This document shows positions 49,297 to 58,611 of a stretch of DNA of 64,000 bases, in pieces (position 1 is the stretch's first letter; every line of letters starts with the position of its first letter). Under the pieces are notes generated by a model, which saw nothing but the letters and a program-made list of their open reading frames with translations, had not been told where the DNA came from and made no database searches. The stretch covers positions 72,689,747-72,753,746 of the forward strand of contig NC_088784.1 in NCBI RefSeq assembly GCF_958450345.1. The letters are read 5' to 3'. Origin of the DNA: Calliphora vicina. Its lineage: Eukaryota > Arthropoda > Insecta > Diptera > Calliphoridae. A program made the position numbers and the translations under genes.

Positions 49297-49752
49297 CACA
49301 GTGGGGCAGAATCAAAAATTTTTGGAAATAAATTCGAAAATGCTTCTTGGCTACGCCCGTTTATTTTTGGATTCATAATTGATATTGCTATGAAATCTTT
49401 TGTGTGTTTTTCGTAATTTAGTTGTCTTACTAATAAAAAAATTCGAGTCCATTCGGTCCAAAAGTATGACCCATATTTTTAAAAAGAGCGGGCCAATTTA
49501 TGGCCAAATTTTAAAATTTAAATTTTGAAATGCCTATAACTCGAAAATTAGAAGAGATAAATAGCACACGCTATTTATCACGAAGGTACCCTACTTTGAG
49601 CCCCCATAGCGCCGACTCTGGATCATTTATATGGCCCATTTTAATAACTTAAACTCGAATGCTCCTTGGCAACGCCCACGTTATCCCGATCGAACCAGCC
49701 GTTTAGAAATGCCAGATTTATTTCCAAAAACTTTCGATTCTGCCCCACTATG
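49297..49752. mobile_element. CACAGTG-ended MITE, copy E2, perfect 5-bp target duplication
   Basis: Left terminus CACAGTGGGGCAGAATCAAA and right terminus ending TTCGATTCTGCCCCACTATG form inverted repeats of about 37 bp with a few mismatches. The flanks TATTG (49292-49296) and TATTG (49753-49757) are identical. At 456 bp it has no transposase. Subterminal sequence (GTGGGCGT, GGCGCTATRGGGGCTCAAA) is shared with E1 in the opposite orientation. Confidence 0.82.
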
Positions 49753-49757
49753 TATTG

Positions 49758-50945
49758 TGAGGGTTTGGGGTTTCCCGGATAATTTTATTTCCCGGGAAAC
49801 GGGAATGAAAAATTAAATTTCCCGGGATTCCCTTTACTTACTAGAAAAGTAAGTAAAAAAGAATATTATTTTACAAAATTGTTTAATTTTATTAAAATAA
49901 AATGAAAAACAATACATTACAATTCAATTCTAATAACATAAGAAAACAAAAAAAATTTGGATCAAATATTTGGGATCATTTATTACTATAAAATTAAATA
50001 TTAGCGATATTCATGATGTAGAGCTCTTGTCCTGGTAATAGAGCAAAAGAGCAATTAAGTGTCACAAAATTTTATAAATTGTGAATATACCGTTTAAATT
50101 CGCTGTCGGTCAATATTTTAATTGCATTTGTAATGCAGGTTGAGTTTTCAAAATGCATTTATTAAGTCATTGATGATTTCTTATTTTAGTGCCAAAGTTT
50201 CCAGACACCGAGAAAACTTTTTCGCTTTAAACAGGTAGTGGCTTTATGGTTAATAAAGCATTATAAAGACAATCTAAATTTTTTCTCCGATTGCTACTTG
50301 CTTCAAATAAAGCTAATTCCTGCTTAAAACGACTTTCAGCTTTTGATTTAAAAGGGGGAATTTACATTATGACTTTAAGTCATGACTAAAAATCATGTTT
50401 TATTTTTTGTACTAACAAATTGTGACGTCTAAACAAAAGGCAAGTTTTCTGTTTTCAAGACTTTTTTTGATATTCTTCTTTGAGCTCTTTTCTGATTGGT
50501 TGTTGATACGATTATATCGACCCCTTGCGCGAAATTATCGTATGTTACATTTTTACATAGTAAAATATTATATCGATATTCGCTATATTTATGGAAATAT
50601 TACTAAGTTATTTTTATCGTATGTGAAATTTAATTTAATAAATCGGTTATTGTATCGGATTTAAAATTTGGTATTGATGATACCAGCCAAAGCAAAGAAA
50701 TTCAATAATAATGACGCTCTCCTGTAAAATTTGGTTTTTGTAACATACGATAATTTCGCGTAAAGGGGTCGATATGCCAAAAAAGGCAAACGTGGTTGAC
50801 AAAAAAAGGCATCGTATAAATGCAAGGGGATTTTCGTAGGGGTTTAAAAAGAAAAACAAGAAAAAATTGCTGTCGTGATATTCCCATGAACTTTTCATTC
50901 ACAATTAGGGTTTGGGGTCCGGGAATTCCCGGCCGGGAAATCCGA
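49758..50945 (-). mobile_element. hAT-like element remnant with C-terminal dimerisation domain
   Basis: GGGTTTGGGGTTTCCCGG at the left and GGGTTTGGGGTCCGGGAATT near 50908 are direct, not inverted, copies of an end-like sequence rich in CCCGGGAAA. Between them, on the minus strand (about 50345-50050), the reading is KAESRFKQELALFEASSNRR, LLTIKPLPV, SEKVFSVSGNFGTKIRN, matching the hAT dimerisation region (family form SVESERAFSAAG). The C-terminus is frameshifted. Confidence 0.6.
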
Positions 50946-50949
50946 AACG

Positions 50950-51705
50950 ACTAGTAGTCGGAAGGGCCAAGGTCTGGACAAAAAAGCGGTTGAGGCAAAA
51001 CTTCTCAGCCACTTCTTTCTAAATAGTTTTTAACAGGTATTACATAATGTGGCCGAGTGTTGTCATGATGGTATATTACGGTCTCATTTATGGCCGCATA
51101 TTCTTTTCGTTTTTCGGCCAATGATCGCTTCAAACAAATCAGTTGCGTTCGGTACAGGTTCCCTTCCTTATGATGGTTTGGCTAGATTACAGCAGCTCAT
51201 AATAGATAGGACCCTTTTGGTTCCACCAAATAATCCTCTGACCTTAACGCCATCGATATTTTGCTTCGGTGTCGATTCGTCTGGTTGGCAGGACTTCACA
51301 TACGATCGACTACGCTTCGGGTTATCGTAAGGGATCCATTTTTTTTCATCGCAAGTAATGATTCGGTGCAAAAATTATTTTCTTTTATAGCGTTCAAGCT
51401 GCGTTTCGGACATGCAAAATCGTATTTCCAGGAATCTCTACTTCAATTCGTATGTTACCCAATTGGGATGAATTCTACTGCTCGCAAACATTTTGAAATT
51501 GCTGCTTGACTAGCTTCCAAAGATTTTTCAAACCCTTGTTGAGTTTTACAACAATCTTCATGGAGTAATGCCTCCAATTCTTGGTCTTCAAACTTATTTG
51601 GCTGGCCTGGACGATCTCTTCCGTGACAAAATCAACACTTCTGAACGATGGAACACATTAAGCTTTGCTGAGCAATCGGTGTGTTTGAGCGGCACTTTTT
51701 TAAAA
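50950..51705 (-). mobile_element. Mariner copy M6, broken
   Basis: Minus-strand blocks MHRIITCDEK, KWIPYDNPKRSRSYVKSC and QPDESTPKQNIDG cover the first catalytic aspartate region (51168-51371), with a one-codon insertion in DEKKW. A HDNARP-like block near 51060 is degraded. The N-terminal region ends near GCGGCACTTTTT at about 51700. No terminal repeats were identified. Confidence 0.82.
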
Positions 51706-51724
51706 GTAATTTTGCTGATGCAGC

Positions 51725-52110
51725 AAGTAATCATATCGGTCTCAAAGTACCTAAGAAAACCCCCTGGATGTCTGATGCCACCTGGATGGAACCTCATTCT
51801 TAAAGGCCCAAAAGCAAACAAATGAAATGCAGCCGAAACATTCGGTGAGAAGTCCTCGCTAAAAAAATACATACTCACAACAAGACAAGCTGATCAAGTG
51901 TAGCGACCGAAATGATAGGAGAATGTGGTATAATAAACTAGGAACGGATGCACAAAAAGCCTCAGCGGAGCATAGATCCAAGGATCATTATAGTATCACC
52001 AAGAAACTTACTGGAAAAACTTTTCGAACACCAGACCGCTGAGAAATGGCGAACTCACAACAGCATTATTCCGATATGCTTTCCTTAACAACTTCTGACC
52101 ACCAAGTCAT
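51725..52110 (+). pseudogene. LINE fragment, endonuclease-reverse transcriptase linker
   Basis: Reads TRQADQV-like, then DRNDRRMWYNKLGTDAQKAS, AEHRSKDHYSITKKLTGKTF and RTPDR. This matches the linker between endonuclease and reverse transcriptase in a LINE group where KELTGK precedes the RT domain. The more distal part of what may be the same element is at 53095. Confidence 0.65.
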
Positions 52111-53094
52111 ATGCACCTGTATTTCCCATGTCGGGATGTTAAATGTGGTGTTGTCCACAATAACGCACAGAGGGATTTTGGTGTCAAAAAGTCAATTTTT
52201 CAAACACTTAATTTCAAAAATCAAATGATGCAGTTTTGTAGAGAAATGTTTAAAGGTGAAATGTACACTGACAATTTTAAGAAAAATTTTATTTTTTTTT
52301 TAAAAAATTGAAGTAAAGTCCATGCAAGGGTGTTAAGCAAAAATTTACTTATATTTTCACGCAATTCAGTGGTTTATTTATGTATAATTTTCCTAATAAT
52401 ACCATTTAACTTTAACTTATTCGAAAAATATAGCATTTCTCCATAAATACCAAAAAAAAAAATTATGGAGATATCATAAACCGTTAAGAAGATATGGCCA
52501 TATTTATAAGCCTCTAAAAATTATTTTATTTTTGATTTTCCATGGAGAAAAAAAAATGTTGCCCCACTTTCTCCCAAGCTGTTTTTTTAATAAAATGAAA
52601 GGTGGGATTGTCTTGTTTCAATTAAAAGAAAAAATAGTTTTCGGAAGTTTTCGGAAGTTTTCGGAACAGGATGAAAACTTAACATTTTTTGTCGAATAAT
52701 TAACGAAATATCCAAAAAATTCTTATCTATGTATGGGTTTCGTGGGCGGTGGGCGTGACCGATAATTGAAACTCGGCATGCGTTCCTTTTTGGTTTCAAT
52801 AAATGTATGTACCAAATTTTTAGACTTTTGCTTGGATATAAGCAATTTTATGCGAAAAAATTAATTGTATGGGCAGTGGGCGTTGGGCGTGGTCGATTTT
52901 GATAAAAATATAATTTTTTTCTTAATTTAAATTTCTAGACTTTTACTTGGATAGGAAAAATTTTATGCGAAAAAATCTATTTGGATTGTATGGGCAGTGG
53001 GCGTTGGGCGTGGTCGATTTTGATAAAATTTAATATTTTTCTTAGTTTGGTCCATATAATTATCGGTGCCAAATTTAAGCGCTCTACCACTCCT
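52111..53094. other. Repeat-rich stretch interrupting a LINE
   Basis: A two-copy tandem duplication of about 118 bp (with GGGCAGTGGGCGTTGGGCGT, near 52870 and 52995) is present, and a third diverged GTGGGCGTGACCGA copy near 52750. GTTTTCGGAA triplicates near 52640. No gene recognised. Confidence 0.6.
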
Positions 53095-53690
53095 TATAAT
53101 TTTTGCAAACAATTGTATGAAGCTGTGTAACGCACTGAGCAGTAGTTTTGTCTGCCAGGGCTGCGTGCTTTTTAACATCGTGCTATATGTTATAGTTCGT
53201 AATGCTACTCAAGCTAATGGGGGTATAAACTGGGGTCTTAACCATATGATATATGCCTCCTTTCACACAGCTATAAAGATATGGCATCTAAACTTAAATG
53301 CATCAAAAATCTTCTGCCATATCCAAGAACACGAAGATCAGTTATCTTTAATTCTTGTGCCAAGTCTGTGATTCTCTATCGTTGTCTCCGAAGAATATTA
53401 AAAGTTTTCTGTCGTAACACCATAATAACAGAGACAAACAAATCAACGGCCAGTCCATATTGATATATTGAACCGCAAATGGCGCTGGACTGGTCACACT
53501 CTGCTCAGGTCTTCAGTTGACACAGCTAAAATTGCCATTGATAGGAATCCACATGGCGTCGGCAACTGAACATCGAAATCAGCAGTAGTGATCTAAGCTG
53601 GGGAGAAGTAAAACAAGTATCATCAAACCGAATCGAATGGAATAGATTCGTTGTGCCCCTTTGTTCCCAATAGGAACCACAGGACATAAT
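53095..53690 (+). pseudogene. LINE reverse transcriptase fragment
   Basis: Reads SSFVCQGCVLFNIVLYVIVR then NATQANGGINWGLNHMIYAS, corresponding to the RQGCVLSP-LFNI and YADD blocks; the catalytic YADD is broken. Further blocks are WHLNLNASKIF, SVIFNSCAKSVILYRCLRRI-like and a degraded WIGHTLR region. Several frameshifts. Confidence 0.65.
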
Positions 53691-54949
53691 ATATGGGGGA
53701 TTTCACGTCAAGCGAACCAACTTTTAAAATCGATGAAATTAGACCTATTGGGTAGTAATTCAGACACAATTTTTCAACAAGATCGGTCAAGGACTCTCTG
53801 AGTTAGAGGGGGTCAAAATTTGACATTTTGGCCAAACATGAGTTTTTTCTCATCCATGTAACTTATTACCTATTGTTCGTAGCAAAATGTGTCCCAAATA
53901 GTTTAGATAGCTATTTCTTCAATCTTTCGAAAAAAGAAATCGAAATCAAAAACTTTTTGACTTTTTTTAAAATGGGCCCTTTTTTTCTTAAAATAAAGCT
54001 TAGATATTTTTCTTGAAGACCTATTTGGTCGCTTGGTGGTATGCGAGTTCGATATCTCGTGGTTCTCCAACATTTTACATTGTGTGCCGCTTTTAGTTCT
54101 GGAAGTTTTTTTTCCAAAGAACTCTTCAAAAATATTGCTATTCGTGGCGTAAAGTTTGGGGTACCTAAAGTCTTTTGGGATAATATGTATTGGGTTTTTA
54201 ATATTTTCCATTCATTCCGCAACAAAGCATATCATTCAGAGTCCCACAATATAAATTATATTTTGATCACCAAGGAGTCATCGAGTCACTAAAATTTATT
54301 TCACTATCCAGCAACACAGTTGGTCCCATCACTACTCTTATGGAAAATCAGTTTTTCTAAAGTGAGTTGTATCTTAATTTACGTGAATGAGTTTTCCTTT
54401 ATATTCTGTTTTTTATTCATTTTTTATTATTATTATTATTGCTGTTGTTGTTTGGATTTTGTATTCTCATGAATGAATGCATTCATAAGAGACCACAATG
54501 GAGTGAGTGAGTGGCTGGCTGGCTGGCTGGTTGACTGAAGTGGTGGTAAATTTGTTTATTTGTCTTCTTGTGTACTTAAGCATTCGTTTGCATTCACATT
54601 CAAATTTGTTTGCATTTACAAACAAAAAAAAAAAGAAAAATAATAATAACAGCAGCAATACTATAGATATTTAAACGCGTGTCTTTAAAGGTATCAAATG
54701 TTTGCTTGCGGCCGGAACGCGAAAAAAGAAGGTGTTTTTTTATGGTTTAACACAATTACGAGGAATTAACAAGTGCTAGTTGTTGCATTTATTTGAATTG
54801 TTTATAGATGTGTGCTTGAAATATAGAGGAAATGTATACATTATCTAGGATGATTTCAACGATACGTATGTATGTACTTTCTTTAATTGGAGTAAAGAGA
54901 ACTAGGTCTTGTTGAATATCATATAATGAATATGTCTGAAAATTACGTA
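53691..54949. other. Intergenic stretch with simple repeats
   Basis: A possible dispersed repeat begins at GGGGATTTCACGTCAAGCGA (about 53697) but its ends are not defined. (ATT)n lies near 54425-54440 and (GGCT)n with (GAGT)n near 54500-54530. No gene recognised. Confidence 0.45.
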
Positions 54950-54954
54950 TCATT

Positions 54955-55240
54955 TGTCATGCTATTCTAATTGAATTTGGTTCATTTGTCATGCTATTCT
55001 AAATGAACCGGGTTCATTTGTCATGCTATTCTAAATGAACCGGGTTCATTTGTCATGCTATTCTAAATGAACCGGGTTCATTTGTCATGTTATTCCAAAT
55101 GAACCCGGTTAATATTTCATGATATTCTAAATAAACCGGTTCATTTCACATGCTATTCTAAATGAAAACTGATTATTTGTCATGCTATTCTAAATGAACC
55201 CGGTTCATTTGTCATGTTATTCAAAATGAACTCGGTTGTG
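54955..55240. repeat. 32-bp tandem array with AACCGGGTT words
   Basis: About nine copies of a unit near GGTTCATTTGTCATGCTATT plus CTAAATGAACCG. The period of 32 bp was read between 55043 and 55075. It resembles the 31-bp array at 61060-62830 (shared CATGCTATTC and GAACCGG words). One copy contains exact AACCGGTT near 55134. Confidence 0.9.
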
Positions 55241-55245
55241 TCTAA

Positions 55246-55467
55246 TTACATTTGGGTTTCAGTCAGGTCTAATTTGGTCCATATCTCACTTGACATCTTG
55301 CAGTCCGCTCTATTCTCCCAGGATCGGTCAGGAGCAAACATGTTCCGCTTAAATATTGCAACTAACATCAGTGCCGAACCGTGTATAGCAAGTTTGTCCG
55401 CGATCTCATTTCCTTGTACTTTGCAGTGCTCTGATACCCGACACAACCTAATCGTGTGCAGTTTCAT
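55246..55467 (-). pseudogene. LINE RNase H fragment
   Basis: The minus frame reads EHCKVQGNEIADKLAIHGSA, matching the C-terminal RNase H block (form GH-GN--AD-LA) with the conserved His and Asp. Downstream SWENRADCKMSSEIW fits the following region. No RT domain nearby. Confidence 0.6.
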
Positions 55468-55519
55468 TTGTCCGCATAATAGTTATTTTACAATACTCTA
55501 CTACTGTGAAATAAAATAA

Positions 55520-55679
55520 TCCTCCTCGGTTCAGAAGTGGTGAGTTTGACACGGAAGACAAAGATTACTCAGGCCAGCGGAAGACAAAGTTTGCGAGCAG
55601 CAGGATTCATCCAAAAGCAGAGACATTTGGTACCATACGAATTGAAGCCAAGAGACCTTGAAATACTAGATTGTCGAAT
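55520..55679 (+). mobile_element. Mariner fragment M7a
   Basis: A short + piece with FRSGEFDTEDKD-like sequence and the HLRAAGFIQKQ region joined by a deletion. It abuts the larger mariner M7b head to tail. Confidence 0.7.
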
Positions 55680-56640
55680 TTTGTACCAACGAATCGTCAT
55701 ATGCGGAAAGTTTTTCTTCAATTTGAAAAAAAAGTGCCGCTGAAGTAGACTGATTGTTCACCAAAGCTTATGGTGAATGTGTTTCATCAGTTTCAACATG
55801 CGAGATATGGTATGTGCGGTTCAAAAGTGGTGATTTTGACACGGAAGACAAAGATCGCCCAGGTCAGCCAAGAATGTTTGAAGACCAAGATTTGGAGACA
55901 TTCACCCTTATCGTGTTTGGCGTAAACGTCATACGCCTACGACAGTTTGGTACTAGATTAAAGAAACAGTTTGCATTTTATCTTTAATCTAGACGTTTAC
56001 GCCAACCACGATAAGGGTGATTACTCTATGAAGAATGTTCTCAAACACAACAATAGCTTGCAAAATCATTGGGAGCTACTCAATCAGCAATTTCGAAACA
56101 TTTGCGAGCAGCAGGATTCATCCAAAAGCCGGGAAATTGGTTACCATACGAATTGAAGCCGAGGGACCTTGAAAGAGGATTTTGTATGTGTGAAATGCTG
56201 TTTGAACGCGATGAATAATTAATTACGATAACGCGAACCGTAAGAGATCCTATATGAAGCCCGGCCAACCAGCTGAATCGACACCAAAGCCAAATATCCA
56301 TGGTGCTAATGTAATGCTCTGTATTTGGTGGAACCATAAGGGTCCTATCTATTATGAGCTGCTGAAATCTGCCCAGACCATAACAGAAACAAAAAATATG
56401 TCGCCAGACATGAAACCATTATATTCAATCATGACAACGCTCGGCCACATGTTGCAATACCTGTTAAAAACTATTTAGAAAGAAGTGGTTGGAAAGGTTT
56501 TCCTCACCCGCTTTATAGTTCAGACGTTGCCCCGTTCGACTACTATTTGTTTCGATTGATGCAGAACGCTCTCTCTGGGATACGCATCACTTTGAACTGA
56601 CTATCCAAAATTGCCTTGATTCGTTCTTGGCCTTTCTTCT
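55680..56640 (+). mobile_element. Mariner copy M7b, with a palindromic insertion
   Basis: Order on the + strand is: 5' segment (CATATGCGGAAAGTTTTTC), N-terminal HTH with ECVSSVSTCEIWYVRFKSGD and FDTEDKDRPGQP, the inserted palindrome at 55903-56019, LQNHWELL region, a break at the first catalytic block, KPGQPAESTPKPNIHGA and NVMLCIWWNHKGPIYYELLK, then frameshifted HDNARPH and YYLFRLMQ regions. No terminal repeats remain. Confidence 0.85.
55903..56019. mobile_element. 117-bp palindromic element with ATT target duplication
   Basis: Bases 55903-55930 (starting CACCCTTATCGTGTTTGGCG) are the inverted copy of 55992-56019 with one mismatch in 28. The flanks are ATT (55900-55902) and ATT (56020-56022); the uninterrupted mariner reads GCATTACTCC here, so the duplication is genuine. 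A second inverted pair, TAGATTAAAG and CTTTAATCTA, lies inside. It has no coding capacity. Confidence 0.85.
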
Positions 56641-56809
56641 ACGGGACAACCTCGATTTTTTGCCTATTTTTGATCTATCGGGGTTGTCATAGAATACAAT
56701 CATTGTTGGAATCGGTTTTGTAAACGACAAAAAAAATACATTTGACTTATGAAATCCAATTTAACTTTTTTTTTTAATCGATAAAGAATTTAATTCTAGA
56801 TCGAATATA

Positions 56810-57400
56810 AAACCGGCTGTGCCGAATCTTATATACCCTTCACCAAATTATACTTTAAAATAAATTTTTGTAAATATTTTTAGGTAAACAAAATTTAATT
56901 TTTTTAATTGTTTTTCAATTTTTTTTTTCGAAATTGTTTTTTAATTTTTTTTAAAAAAATTCGGGTCAAAAAATATTTTTCCCGATTTTGACCCATTGTC
57001 CAACTTACTATAATAGCCTTATCTACATCGTTGCAAAGGACTTTGAAATATCTATCATTGTCTATATTAATGACTTAGTAATCCATATATAGATCAAAAT
57101 TCGAGGTTGTCCCGTTTTTTTGCTCATATCTCCGTTATTTATGGACGGATTTTGCTTATTTTAAATAGGAAACTTCTCGAAAGCATGTCTGACAGAATTA
57201 TTGAAGATTTGGATCCTGAAGATATCTGGGGTCTTCAGCAAATGGATTTCAACTAACAGACGGACATGGCTTAATCGACTCCGCTATCTATAAGGATCCA
57301 GAATATATATACTTTAGAGGGTCGGAAATGAAAAATGTAGAAATTACAAAGGGAATGACAAACTTATATATACCCTTCTCACGAAGGTGAAGGTTATAAT
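56810..57400 (-). repeat. Dispersed repeat family B, copy B5
   Basis: It holds CCGGCTGTGCCGAATCTTAT near the left and CACGAAGGTGAAGGTTATAA at the right. A short inverted B scrap (GACAACCTCGATTTTTTGCC) is at about 56645-56680. Confidence 0.8.
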
Positions 57401-58040
57401 AACAAAAGAAAATGTCAAAATGGCTGTGTTTTGAAAAGAGGGACAAATATATTTCACACTAGTTGCCTATTGAAAATTGTATTTTTTCACTCGCTCTACA
57501 ATCATTGAAAACTTTTTTGACAACTGTCATTTGTTTCATATCTGTAATAATCTGTGTTGTTTTCCTTCCAATTATTTTTTAACCATTTTTTCACAAAAAT
57601 TTTGTTCAACAAAAACTTTTAATTCAAATTGAACAAAAATTTTATTTAAAAAAAGCCATTTATGTTTTATGTTATGTTATTTATAAAATTGTTATTGGTA
57701 TTTCTATTAATATTTTTTTGCAACCCATTAGTGCGTCTGAGAATGAAGAGATTTGTCTGAAGTATGTCTGTATGTATGTTTATTTTATGTACTTCCATTT
57801 CCTACAAATTGAGGTTCTATTTTTTTTTTATATTAAACAAAATTCTTTTGCAAAATCAACATTTTTTTTCCTTTAATCGAATTGACCCATAAAGCAAATC
57901 TATTCATTCATGTGGTCTGGGTCTTGCAATAAACATTAAATCTTTGGTTTGCCACAATTTCTCATTCTTGCTTTTGTAATTATCTAATAATTTGGTTTTT
58001 TTGCTCATATTGCTTTTCTTCTTTTTCTTCTAATTTCCAG
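57401..58040 (+). other. Intron sequence upstream of the first visible Dbs exon
   Basis: AT-rich, with poly-T runs. It ends in a pyrimidine-rich tract and TTTCCAG at 58034-58040, a good splice acceptor. No upstream coding exon was recognised. Confidence 0.6.
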
Positions 58041-58096
58041 ATAATGATGTTGAAGCGGTATTGGCTGAGTCTCAAGCAATTGTTATGACATCCACA

Positions 58097-58127
<31 letters not shown>

Positions 58128-58611
58128 GTCAACAGACACCACAACATCAACAAGTTATCAGTCATCAAATGTTAGAATCACAATGTTCCATTAATAGTAC
58201 AACTTCCATACAAACTGTCTTGCAACAATCAGTCATACACAATTCGCCAAAACATAACGGTAGCATTTCAATGCTGCAACAACAATCTTGCATTAGTACC
58301 AATTCGAATTCATCCATTAATTCGCAACAGAACATCTCATATGCCATCGAAGCCCTGCCCGGCAGTCTACGACACGTATCAGGCAGTGTGAATTCGTTAT
58401 TGGAACACATCGCCCCGGCCACCATGAGCAGTGAGGGTGTTTTGAATATTGGTGATGTTGCCGATTTGCTACATCCCCAGCATGCCATCATTACGGGTGG
58501 TCGTTCTCAGGAGGGTTGTCCCCTAATCATATTTCCCGATAATAATAATTTTAATACCCTGGAGGAGGTGGATTATCAAAAATTAATATTGTATTTAACT
58601 TCAGTGCCATC
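58041..58611 (+). CDS. Dbs: Dbs exon a: polyglutamine and Sec14 start
   Basis: Acceptor TTTCCAG, donor GTAAGT at 58612. After NDVEAVLAESQAIVMTST comes a Q-run coded by mixed CAA and CAG (58097-58131), a Ser/Gln/Asn-rich low-complexity stretch, then the ordered start of Sec14 from about SSEGVLNIGDVADLLHPQHA to LILYLTSVPS. The mixed codons suggest a stable glutamine tract. Confidence 0.87.

Noticed and set aside
54041..54292. 83-residue frame with a hydrophobic patch
   Set aside because: No homology recognised; it overlaps long minus-strand frames and a probable dispersed repeat.
57980..58168. Leucine-rich minus-strand frame
   Set aside because: It is the complement of the CAA/CAG polyglutamine tract.
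58165..58491. 108-residue minus-strand frame opposite Dbs exon a
   Set aside because: It is antisense to a well-supported exon and has no domain.
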